Notes under the pieces: model-generated
What the model was told of the DNA's origin: nothing
Database searches by the model: none
Seen by the model: only the letters and a program-made list of their open reading frames with translations
Part shown: piece by piece, positions 1 to 6,787 of the stretch
Position numbering within the stretch: position 1 is the first letter of the stretch
Layout: each line of letters begins with the position of its first letter
Assembly (NCBI GenBank): GCA_029938985.1
Contig: JAOZTW010000174.1
Span: 1 to 8,916 of the forward strand
Origin: Bacteroidales bacterium
GTDB taxonomy: Bacteria; Bacteroidota; Bacteroidia; Bacteroidales; JAOZQN01
DNA length: 8,916 nucleotides
Direction of reading: 5' to 3'
Translations under genes and position numbers: made by a program

Positions 1-96
1 GGCTTTTTTGAAATATTAGAATTAAAGTTTACCTTTGTAAATGAGCATTTTAATGTTTCAAAACTAACGATGAAATTGATACTTGTGAAAAATGCC
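1..96 (+). mobile_element. E1: copy of the 123-bp MITE family, left end cut by window edge
   Basis: This is a non-coding repeat matching E6 (8633-8755, opposite strand) over its whole visible length, with only scattered differences. The right terminus reads ACTTGTGAAAAATGCC, the family end. By alignment about 26 bp of the left end lie outside the window. It carries TTG at 8-10, a 19-bp spacer and TACCTTTG at 30-37, which is a consensus Bacteroidota promoter on the plus strand. The core dyad TTTAC-CTTT-GTAAA is intact. No target duplication can be tested because the left flank is missing. Confidence 0.85.
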
Positions 97-362
97 AAGA
101 AAAGATTGTTGAAAAAATAGACCTGTAAAAGTGAAGTTTATATACAGTAGGCTACATAACAACAAGATACACTTTTATTTGGACTTATAATAATTGAAAA
201 ATTTGCAAATAACGAGCTATTTAGGCATATTTAAACTTGTTCTTTTTACTTTTTACTTCTTCAAAAAATATATGCAATTATCCTGATATTATTATATTTA
301 GTGAATTGTTAAAAACAAAAATAAGTTCGTTTAAAATTATCAATTATTTATTTTACTATGCC
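97..362. other. Non-coding AT-rich spacer downstream of the broken gene
   Basis: I see no gene, RNA or convincing repeat here. The open frame on the plus strand from 237 has low-complexity composition and runs opposite the broken gene, so it is not credible. No strong terminator hairpin is visible for the minus-strand gene ending at 363. Confidence 0.6.
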
Positions 363-1900
363 TTATTTAAAATAAAAACTCATACCAAATTTATAACTAA
401 TATTTTTGTCTTGAAAAACATTACCAATAACCCAACCTTTTGTTTTTGCATTAATTTGAAAATATGGAAATATTATTTTATTTATCGCAAATTTTAATTT
501 CAAATCTAACATACCACCTGTTTGATATTTATTGGTCGTAAAACTCAAATCTTTGGGTTGTAACCATACCATAGCTTTTAAATTAGTTAAGATAATTATT
601 TTATTAATTTTCAATGGATAGTCATAAAGTTCGGTTTCAAAACCAGCAAAAGTATTTTTGTAGTTCTTGTAGTGATGATAAGCAAAAATAAAGTTATATT
701 GGCATTTTTCATAAATGCAAATTACTGCGTTATTTTGATTATTTTAATATCCTCATTTACAATAGTAAACTGCGGTATTTAAAAAATAAAAATGCCTTGT
801 ACTTTACACTTATGAAAAACGCCGTTATATTGTGTAGTTTTTATAAATATACTTGGTGTAATATCATGTCCAAAAGAAGTTAAAATATGACGAACTGCAA
901 AATTCCAATTTAAGTTTAATGAATTTATTTTAAAGCTATTGTCAAGACCAAAAAGCATTGGTGATGCCATATTTATTATTTGCAAATATCCTTGTTTTTT
1001 AAGATATTTAATTTGGTCGGCTGTTAAATCCGAAGGCTTTATATATCTATCAATTCCTACTCCCGACCTATGTATGCCTCTGTTTTGATATGGTTCGTTT
1101 GCATTAAACAAATCGTATGCCCAAGCCGAAAAATCAAGACCAGTAAAATCTCTCTTTGAAATATCGCTGTCCTCTTCTGTTAATAATTGATTTGTCAAAT
1201 TTTCGCCCTGCGATCGACTACATATCCAAACATAATTGATTGAATTAAAAGTACTTATTAAATTTTAAATACTATATTTTAATTTTTGATTATAAAAAAA
1301 AGTCTGTTTTTGAAGCAAATCAATCAGTACATACTCGCCTTCAATACCAGCTACATGAAGTCTAATAAAGTCAGAATTATTCTCAGCTTTAAATCTTATA
1401 AGATTTTCGTCAGAAACATTATTAACACTCACTGTTTCAGCCATTATAGGAAAAATATTCATGTCGTCAAAACTATTTGTGTAATGTTTTGTCAACACTG
1501 CTCTATGAAATTCTTCGTGCAACCAACCTCTACCAAGAGGCATATACATCATAGCTATTTCGCCAGATGCCCAAATAGTTACATGTGTTAGGTTGTTAAG
1601 AAAATCATTTTTAAAAAAATTGATATTTAATTTAGAATATCCAAAATATGCAAGATTATTAATGTTTGCTGTAATTGCAGCCGATTGCGACATACTTGGA
1701 TTGGCATAAGCTTTAAAATAATCGATTGTTTTTGCACTTTGATTTTTGCTAACAGTAGTAGCTGCATATTCAATAAAATCGTAATTTATGAGTTGAAAAT
1801 CCAAATATAATTTTGGGTGTTTTTGAAATAAAGAATCATTTTGAGCAAATAAATTTGAAAATAATAAAAATGTTAGAATAAATAGAATTTTTTTTTTCAT
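363..1900 (-). pseudogene. Broken gene for a secreted HExxH-motif protein with a probable outer-membrane C-terminus
   Basis: Three minus-strand pieces (1900-1265, 1264-832 and 692-363) form one ancestral gene of about 468 codons. The start at 1900 opens a signal peptide (KKK, hydrophobic stretch, cleavage after about FAQ-20). Residues 128-132 read HEEFH, a zinc-metalloprotease-type HExxH motif. GIEGEY at 185-190 could supply a third ligand, but that is a guess. The last residues (KFGMSFYFK) look like a terminal beta-strand. There are two lesions. First, a TAA at 1265-1267 interrupts the frame, which then continues in the same phase as NLISTFNSINYVWICSR. Second, element E2 (701-823) plus an 8-bp duplication adds 131 bp and shifts the frame. 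Removing 131 bp rejoins KTTQYN to FIFAYHHYKN and the frame runs to TAA at 363. I do not recognise the family. The TAA alone could be a sequencing error, but the insertion is an independent lesion. Confidence 0.85.
701..823 (-). mobile_element. E2: 123-bp MITE inserted in the broken gene
   Basis: The ends are GGCATTTTTCATAAATGCAAA and, inverted, GGCGTTTTTCATAAGTGTAAA, matching at 18 of 21 positions. A perfect 8-bp direct repeat GTTATATT flanks it at 693-700 and 824-831. It is in the opposite orientation to E1 and is closest to E3, with about 12 differences in 123 bp by eye. The central dyad TTTAC-AATA-GTAAA is kept, but the -7 box is lost (TACTATTG on the minus strand). There is no coding capacity, so it must have been moved by a transposase elsewhere. 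Confidence 0.93.
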
Positions 1901-1944
1901 AACTAAACAGTTGTTTTATAGATAATAATATTAGTAATTTAAAG

Positions 1945-1952
1945 CAAAGATA
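1945..1952 (-). promoter_or_regulatory. Putative -7 box for the broken gene
   Basis: The minus strand reads TATCTTTG, an exact TAnnTTTG match, about 45 bp before the start codon at 1900. No TTG is found at the expected 19-21 bp upstream, so the call rests on the -7 box and its position alone. Confidence 0.5.
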
Positions 1953-2004
1953 AAAATATTTTATAATTAATACCTTTTTTTTTTTTTTAGATAAAAAAAA
2001 GATT

Positions 2005-2012
2005 TATCTTTG
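2005..2012 (+). promoter_or_regulatory. Putative -7 box for tRNA-Phe
   Basis: TATCTTTG matches TAnnTTTG and lies 17 bp before the tRNA 5' end, which suits a short leader. The upstream region is a T-run without TTG at the usual spacing, so the -33 element is weak or absent. It is divergent from the -7 box at 1945-1952. Confidence 0.6.
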
Positions 2013-2029
2013 CAACGCAAATAAGGAAA

Positions 2030-2102
<73 letters not shown>

Positions 2103-2109
2103 CTTTTGT

Positions 2110-2143
2110 AAAACACAGTAAGTAATACTACTGTGTTTTTTTT
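2110..2143 (+). terminator. Rho-independent terminator of tRNA-Phe
   Basis: A perfect 11-bp stem, AAAACACAGTA (2110-2120) with TACTGTGTTTT (2129-2139), encloses an 8-nt loop and runs into a T tract ending at 2143. It starts 8 bp after the tRNA. Confidence 0.85.
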
Positions 2144-2357
2144 ATGTATTAAAATTAATCTCTCGTTTTTAAATAACAATTTTACGCTTTTCAAAATTAT
2201 TAAAACTTTTCGACCTGTGCAATCAAAATAAACAGATATTAAATCGTCTGAATAGTATGACAAGTACTAATTTGAAGTATTTTAGCAAAAAGTTACTTTA
2301 CACAAATCATAACTTTTAGTACTTAAGTCTTGTTACACTACTATATAAGAATTATTT
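2144..2357. other. Non-coding spacer before element E3
   Basis: This AT-rich sequence has no supportable gene, RNA or terminator. The only notable feature is the AATTATTT at 2350-2357, which is the left target duplication of E3. Confidence 0.6.
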
Positions 2358-2656
2358 GACATTTTTCATAAATGCAAATTACAGTGTTATTTGGCTACCC
2401 ATGGAAAGTTGGATTTTATAATTATAAAATTTCTGCTTTGTCAAAGTTATTTCACTTTGACAAAGTTGTAACTCGCAGTATATTTATGACAGCCACAACT
2501 TTGCCAAAGTTCCAAACTTTGGCAAAGGGATTTTTTTTGTCCAACTTTAAGTGGGTAGCCTGTTATTTTAATTATTTTAAAATATTCATTTACACTTGTA
2601 AACTGCTATATTTAAAAAATAAAAATGCCTTGTACTTTACACTTATGAAAAACACC
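2358..2656 (-). mobile_element. E3: 123-bp MITE split by a 168-bp element
   Basis: The outer ends are GACATTTTTCATAAATGCAAA and, inverted, GGTGTTTTTCATAAGTGTAAA. A perfect 8-bp direct repeat AATTATTT flanks it (2350-2357 and 2657-2664). The span is 299 bp; subtracting the inner 168-bp element and its 8-bp duplication leaves exactly 123 bp, the length of E2. E2 serves as an unoccupied paralogue of the inner insertion site (GTTATTTTGATTATTTT in E2, GTTATTTTAATTATTTT in excised E3). The central dyad is kept as TTTAC-ACTT-GTAAA, without the -7 box. Confidence 0.93.
2393..2560. mobile_element. 168-bp hairpin-rich MITE nested in E3
   Basis: The 21-bp terminal inverted repeats at 2393-2413 and 2540-2560 begin GGCTACCCA and match at 18 of 21 positions. 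The flanking direct repeat is TGTTATTT (2385-2392 and 2561-2568). The interior is built of dyads: an 18-bp AT palindrome (2413-2430), a 12-bp stem CTTTGTCAAAGT (2436-2447 with 2454-2465), and a 13-bp stem CTTTGCCAAAGTT (2499-2511 with 2515-2527, loop CCA). CAAAGTTGT at 2461-2469 can instead pair with ACAACTTTG at 2495-2503. It has no coding capacity. The GGC ends and 8-bp duplication would suit an IS1595-type transposase acting in trans, but this is inference. Confidence 0.92.
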
Positions 2657-2737
2657 AATTATTTATTGCCTGATTTTCAATATCTGTATTTTTCCAAATT
2701 TTGATTCCTCCGTTTAAAAAATGACGTTTGTATTTTA

Positions 2738-2861
2738 GGCTTTTTTCACGAGTGTCAAGTTCAATGTTTTTTTAAAAATATTAGAATTGAACTTTACCTT
2801 TGTAAATGAGCATTTTAATATTTCAAAAGTAACGCAGTAATTTGCATTTATGAAAAATACC
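2738..2861 (+). mobile_element. E4: MITE family copy with decayed promoter
   Basis: This 124-bp copy begins GGCTTTTTTCACGAG and ends TTTATGAAAAATACC. Its left half resembles E6 and its right half (GCAGTAATTTGCATTTATG) resembles the E2/E3 subfamily inverted, so it looks intermediate. The flanks GTATTTTA and TTATTTTT agree at 6 of 8 positions, consistent with a decayed duplication. TACCTTTG at 2795-2802 is intact but the TTG 19 bp upstream is lost. Confidence 0.85.
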
Positions 2862-3301
2862 TTATTTTTTCATTAAGTAAGGTGAAAAATATTTGCATAT
2901 TACTTATATGTCAATATTTTTTCACGAAACAGAATGCAAAAAATTGTTTTTTATATACAAGCCATCTGCTTAGTTATGTTTAATAGAATTAATTCCTAAA
3001 TAATGCACAGGTTTAACGTATATAAAAATGATTTTAACAAAATTTTTAACCCTTGATATGTTAAATTATTTTAGTTTATTTATTTTTTTCAACATATAAC
3101 AATTTCTTATTAATTTAAAAAACTTCATAAAATCTTATAATAAGCATAATAGTAACACTATAGATGCTTTAGTTAAAACATAAATATCTCAATGAAACTA
3201 TTTGTATATTCTCAATTTTTACTTGTTGTGTGTAAAATATTAAAAAAAATTACTTAGAATTTGTTAATATAATATAATTATTTAATTTTATAAAATATTT
3301 T
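2862..3301. other. Non-coding AT-rich spacer between E4 and E5
   Basis: About 440 bp without an open frame of plausible length or composition, and no RNA gene recognised. AATATTTT at 3294-3301 is the left target duplication of E5. I see nothing else supportable. Confidence 0.6.
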
Positions 3302-3420
3302 AGCATATTTTACAAGTGTAAAGTTAAACTCTTTTTTGAAATTTTCTAACTGAAGTTTACCTTTGTAAAGAGTTTTTGAATTTAAAAAGGATCCCACAAA
3401 TTTCACTTGTTAAACATACC
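3302..3420 (+). mobile_element. E5: diverged MITE copy just upstream of the stress-protein gene
   Basis: This 119-bp copy runs from AGCATATTTTACAAGTG to CACTTGTTAAACATACC and aligns with E6 with a small internal deletion after the core. A perfect 8-bp direct repeat AATATTTT lies at 3294-3301 and 3421-3428, confirming it as an insertion despite its sequence divergence. The core TTTAC-CTTT-GTAAA is intact. The element ends 35 bp before the ATG of the universal stress protein gene. Confidence 0.88.
3336..3365 (+). promoter_or_regulatory. Promoter inside E5, reading into the stress-protein gene
   Basis: TTG at 3336-3338, a 19-bp spacer and TACCTTTG at 3358-3365 match the Bacteroidota TTG-N19-TAnnTTTG consensus exactly. 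A start near 3370 would give a leader of about 85 nt to the ATG at 3456. No equally good promoter is visible between the element and the gene (best is TAACTTTA at 3435-3442). It is inferred that the element now drives the gene. Confidence 0.6.
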
Positions 3421-3455
3421 AATATTTTTAGTATTAACTTTAAACACATATAGCA

Positions 3456-4259
3456 ATGAGTAATTTTGTCAAACCAATTGTAGTTCCTTGGGATTTTTCA
3501 GAAAAATCTGAAGTAGCACTTTTACATGCACTTATGTATTATGAATTTACTAAAACCGAAATTGTTTTATTGAATATTGTTAAAAAAAAGAAAGAAGTAA
3601 ATGTTGCTTTACTAAAATTAGATGAAAAAATTGAAAAAATAAAAACAAAAAACGATGTTGTTATTCATGGAATTGTTGAAGTAGGCAATATTTTTTCAAC
3701 AATTTCTAATTTTTTGAAAACAAATAATGCAACAATGGCAATAATGGGAACTCACGGTATGAAAGGATTTCAAAAAATTACTGGAAGTTGGGCACTTAAA
3801 GTTATTGCTGGATCATCATGCCCTTTTATTGTTGTTCACAAAGCTCCAACATACAAAAAGGTAAAGGATATTGTAGTTCCAATTGATTTTAGAGCTGAAA
3901 ACAAACAAAAAATTATTTGGACAAATTTTTTACATAAATTATTCAATGCAAAATTTTATTTATGTTATACTGATACAACAGATAAAATAGCTAAAAAAAA
4001 TCTTTTGACCAACATAAAAGTTACAACAGAGTACATGAATGGAAAAGGTATAGACTATGAGCTAAAAAAACTTGAAGGAATAGAGGAAAACGTTATCGAA
4101 ATTCTTACCCTTGCTCATAAGCTTGAAGCTTCTTTAATACTTGTACTTACAACCAAAAATATTAAATCAATTGATTATATGATTGGTGTTGATGAGCAAA
4201 GAATTATTGCAAATGAAGAAAATTTCCCTATTATGTGTATAAATCCAAAAAATATTTAA
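3456..4259 (+). CDS. Universal stress protein, tandem UspA domains
   Basis: This 267-residue protein is about twice a single Usp domain, as in many Bacteroidota. Domain 1 (residues about 6-128) has the opening strand KPIVVPWDFSEKS, where D13 sits at the usual nucleotide-contact position. It also has a glycine loop G98-T-H-G101, then G110-S111 and CPFIVV. The loop has 8 residues between G101 and G110, against 9 in the classical G-2X-G-9X-G-S/T motif. Domain 2 (about 136-264) keeps KDIVVPIDF but lacks the glycine loop, so probably only the first half binds ATP. Usp proteins are cytoplasmic and are associated with starvation and stress survival; the specific role here is unknown. The ATG has no Shine-Dalgarno sequence, and the upstream region is element E5. 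The gene is convergent with the one at 4346-5974. Confidence 0.92.
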   Translation: MSNFVKPIVVPWDFSEKSEVALLHALMYYEFTKTEIVLLNIVKKKKEVNVALLKLDEKIEKIKTKNDVVIHGIVEVGNIFSTISNFLKTNNATMAIMGTHGMKGFQKITGSWALKVIAGSSCPFIVVHKAPTYKKVKDIVVPIDFRAENKQKIIWTNFLHKLFNAKFYLCYTDTTDKIAKKNLLTNIKVTTEYMNGKGIDYELKKLEGIEENVIEILTLAHKLEASLILVLTTKNIKSIDYMIGVDEQRIIANEENFPIMCINPKNI

Positions 4260-4263
4260 TACA

Positions 4264-4347
4264 GAATAGTGGTTAGTTGTTAGTTGTTAGTGGTTAGTGG
4301 TTAGTTGTTAGTAAAAAATCATAACCACTAACCACTAACCACTATTC
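4264..4347. repeat. Heptamer repeat forming an inverted repeat between convergent genes, possible bidirectional terminator
   Basis: Six heptamers TAGTKGT (4267-4308; variants GG, TT, TT, GG, GG, TT) plus TAGT are followed by a spacer and by three ACCACTA units (4324-4344), the reverse complement of TAGTGGT. GAATAGTGGTTAG (4264-4276) mirrors the right end exactly. The array starts 4 bp after the stress-protein stop and overlaps the stop codon of the opposing gene by two bases. A transcript from either side would fold into a long, partly mismatched hairpin; termination is inferred. Confidence 0.8.
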
Positions 4348-5974
4348 ACCAATCATAATAAAAATTATCAATTGATGTTTTTATGCCAAAATATATAAAC
4401 CTTTCTTTTCTATCATATAAGGAATTAGAATAATCTCTAAATTGAATTGAAGTAAAAACCTGTAAATTAGTTGTTTTGTTGAAAATATATCCAAAAGTAT
4501 AAGATGTATTATTGATTGTAGTTGCCAGCCCCTGACCTATTTTGTTTCCATAACTTGTTTGTTCTGGTATTACATTTTCAAGAAAAATATTTGAACCAAA
4601 ATTTGAAGAAAGTGTATCCATGCTTGTTCTTGCACTATTAATTTTAAATTGAACATAAAAATTGTAAACATTCAAATTTGCAATAAAAATACCCTCGGTA
4701 AAACCTGCTCCAAGCGGATGTGCCAGTGCTTGGTTGTAATGCGAATATTCCTGATGAAGCGATTTATGAGAATAGGTGTAAGAACTTACCATATTATATT
4801 CTGCTTGTAGATACAAATTAATATTTTTGATTTTATCAAATATAAGATCATAAATTTTTCCTCCCACCTGATATCCGTATTTATTTTCAAAATATCCATT
4901 TTCTCCGCCCAGTTTATCAAATTCAAAATTATCTAAAACAAATTGCCCATAAATTTCGGTATAATTAATTGGAATAAATTTAAAGTTTAATCCAAGTATA
5001 ATATTGTTGTTGTCATTCAACCCATATTGGAAAGGACGGATAAGCATTACTGGATTAAAAAAGTTAACACTGAACTTTTTCACATAAGTACTATAATCCG
5101 ACGTTTTCCAAATAATGCCTTCAAATACGCCAAGCGTAATTTTGTGATGTGGCGAATAGCTAAAGTAATTAAATGAGCCATGTTTTTTATGATGGTAATT
5201 ATAGTACTTGGTAGTAAAAAATTGGAACTCGGTATAAAGACTTGTATATTGAAATTTCCCAAAATCAAAATTAAATTTCATAAAAGGATAATTAAAACTG
5301 TTGTCAGAAAGCAAGAGTGACCGGTAGCCTTCGCCAACAAAATGTTTTGAATGTCCTATTTGAAAATTGAAAAATTTAGCAGGAGAAAAAGATAAATATC
5401 CGGAAGCATATCCATAATCTCGCCCCATTGGTTTACCGTCTTTTTTAAATTCTTTCCAAGATCCTTGTCCTGGTACAACAAAATTATTGGCTATTTTATT
5501 ATCAATATACTCTGGAAAAAAAGCTTGATTTTCATAAAAACTACTGTAGAACGAAACCTTATTTCCAAGGTCTCCATATATTTCAAAGGCACGTGTGTTT
5601 TGTGAAAAACTACTTGTATCAAGTTCGTCTTGCCCCTGTTTTAGGTCTATTAACAAATTTATATATATATTCAAATCCTTTTTTTCTATAACAAATAAAT
5701 CTTCTTTAAACGATTTTCGCACCAACCAATCCATAGCAATTCCGTGTTTTTTTGATGTAGTATCAACCAGTAGGGGAGTGGGGATTTTGGGTTCTATTTT
5801 TGATTTCATCAATGGTTTAAAACCTGTGTGAAAAACTTCTCCCGACGAGTTTATTCTTCTCGAAACTTCTCTTTCAACTTGATTACCGAGATGGTAATTT
5901 GTGTGTTGTGAATATAAAATTGAAGGAATTAAAATTATAAAAACAACTAAAAAAATATTATTAATTTTAAACAT
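4346..5974 (-). CDS. Wzi/RemB-like outer-membrane beta-barrel protein
   Basis: The 542-residue product starts with a signal peptide (hydrophobic residues about 5-21, cleavage after about YSQ-23). The rest is a long stretch of alternating aromatic/polar strands typical of an outer-membrane barrel. The segment around residues 207-238 (GHSKHFVGEGYRSLLLSDN, then NYPFMKFNF) is the signature I associate with Bacteroidota proteins annotated as capsule-assembly Wzi family or gliding protein RemB. Wzi helps hold capsular polysaccharide at the outer membrane; RemB is linked to gliding in Flavobacterium. Which role applies is not decidable here, because no capsule or gliding genes are nearby. The ATG at 5974 is chosen because the signal peptide begins there. 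It is a single-gene unit, convergent with the stress-protein gene. Confidence 0.82.
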   Translation of the reverse strand: MFKINNIFLVVFIILIPSILYSQHTNYHLGNQVEREVSRRINSSGEVFHTGFKPLMKSKIEPKIPTPLLVDTTSKKHGIAMDWLVRKSFKEDLFVIEKKDLNIYINLLIDLKQGQDELDTSSFSQNTRAFEIYGDLGNKVSFYSSFYENQAFFPEYIDNKIANNFVVPGQGSWKEFKKDGKPMGRDYGYASGYLSFSPAKFFNFQIGHSKHFVGEGYRSLLLSDNSFNYPFMKFNFDFGKFQYTSLYTEFQFFTTKYYNYHHKKHGSFNYFSYSPHHKITLGVFEGIIWKTSDYSTYVKKFSVNFFNPVMLIRPFQYGLNDNNNIILGLNFKFIPINYTEIYGQFVLDNFEFDKLGGENGYFENKYGYQVGGKIYDLIFDKIKNINLYLQAEYNMVSSYTYSHKSLHQEYSHYNQALAHPLGAGFTEGIFIANLNVYNFYVQFKINSARTSMDTLSSNFGSNIFLENVIPEQTSYGNKIGQGLATTINNTSYTFGYIFNKTTNLQVFTSIQFRDYSNSLYDRKERFIYFGIKTSIDNFYYDW

Positions 5975-5994
5975 AGTATATCATTTTTTATTTA

Positions 5995-6002
5995 CAAATA
6001 TA
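5995..6002 (-). promoter_or_regulatory. Putative -7 box of the Wzi/RemB-like gene
   Basis: The minus strand reads TATATTTG, an exact TAnnTTTG match, 20 bp before the start codon. No TTG lies 19-21 bp further upstream, so support is positional. Confidence 0.5.
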
Positions 6003-6755
6003 AAAAAATATTTAAAATATAAGTATTAATTACGAAAAAAAAATACCAAAAGCTATTTTACATAAAGAGCTATATTACTTATGATTAAGTTTATTAATGT
6101 AAACAAAACCATACATAAAGTAGCCTTAAATGTATAGTATTGTAAACAACGAGTAATCAGTTATTTTGTAAAAATTATAAAATATATGATGCAGATTATT
6201 AGCAGTATAACATATTTTTTATTGAAAATAATTATTTTTATAAAATATTTTATTTTTTAAAAGTTTACAAAACAACAAAAGTAAAGCATACTTTACGTTA
6301 AGTTGTTTACATTTGTAATTACAAATGTCAACAACTCTAATAATAAGAATATTAAGAAATTTATAGGATTTTTTGATAGTTTTGACGTAAATATCTTGTA
6401 AAATAAAATTTTATTCATTTCTTAAAATACCATTTTTATAAAAATAGAATAAAATAAACAAAACTTATTAATTTTTATAAGTTTGAAGTTTTAATAAAAT
6501 ATTATTAAATATTTATATTTAAGCTTTTAAAAAAATAGATTTTCAATTTTATTTTTATATATTTACAGATTATTAAAAGTCATTTTAATTTGAGAATTTG
6601 AGAATTTAAAGAAATAATTTCATTAATATACAACAGTAAATATTTATTTATTTTATCAGTTTATTAAATAAAATTTACTCATTTTTGATTGTATGAAATA
6701 TGCAAAATATTGGGCTTGAAAATAAATTCAAATAAAAATTTTAATAAATTTACTA
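6003..6755. other. Long AT-rich intergenic region between divergent genes
   Basis: No gene is supported. An in-frame ATG at 6689 would extend lepA by 33 low-complexity residues, and that extension is not credible. The only strong structure is the pair of dyads at 6271-6335. Several TTTACA/TGTAAA words (for example GTAAACAAC at 6142-6150, inverse of 6302-6310) recur. I found no family terminus GGCGTTTTTCA, so no MITE is called here. Confidence 0.6.
6271..6335. repeat. Two overlapping dyads, the second a 34-bp near-palindrome
   Basis: The palindrome at 6302-6335 has 17-bp arms (GTTGTTTACATTTGTAA) with a single mismatch pair and no loop. To its left, AACAAC-GTAAAG-CATA-CTTTAC-GTTGTT (6271-6307) forms a second, interrupted dyad that shares GTTGTT with the first, so the two folds are mutually exclusive. 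It could be a protein-binding site or a cruciform; it has no T tract, and it sits about 450 bp from lepA. Confidence 0.7.
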
Positions 6756-6783
6756 TTGAATTTGATTTTTTTTTTTATTTTTG
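6756..6783 (+). promoter_or_regulatory. Putative lepA promoter abutting the start codon
   Basis: TATTTTTG at 6776-6783 matches TAnnTTTG, with TTG at 6756-6758 and a 17-bp spacer (slightly short). It ends only 4 bp before the ATG at 6788, so a transcript from it would have almost no leader. There is no Shine-Dalgarno sequence. A promoter further upstream is possible, so confidence is moderate. Confidence 0.45.
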
Positions 6784-6787
6784 CATT

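Noticed and set aside
150..155. GGCTAC as an end of another 168-bp-type element (also inverted at 6120-6125)
   Set aside because: No matching opposite end or 8-bp duplication could be found near either site.
237..497. 86-codon plus-strand open frame
   Set aside because: It has low-complexity composition and runs opposite the 3' part of the broken gene, whose restored frame is far more protein-like.
1286..1591. 101-codon plus-strand open frame
   Set aside because: Antisense shadow of the HExxH gene, which has a signal peptide and coherent motif.
2372..2704. 110-codon plus-strand open frame
   Set aside because: It spans E3 and the nested 168-bp element, both identified as non-coding insertions by their inverted ends and duplications; its translation is just repeat sequence.
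4264..4347. CRISPR-like array
   Set aside because: Units are contiguous 7-mers without spacers, so it is a simple tandem and inverted repeat.
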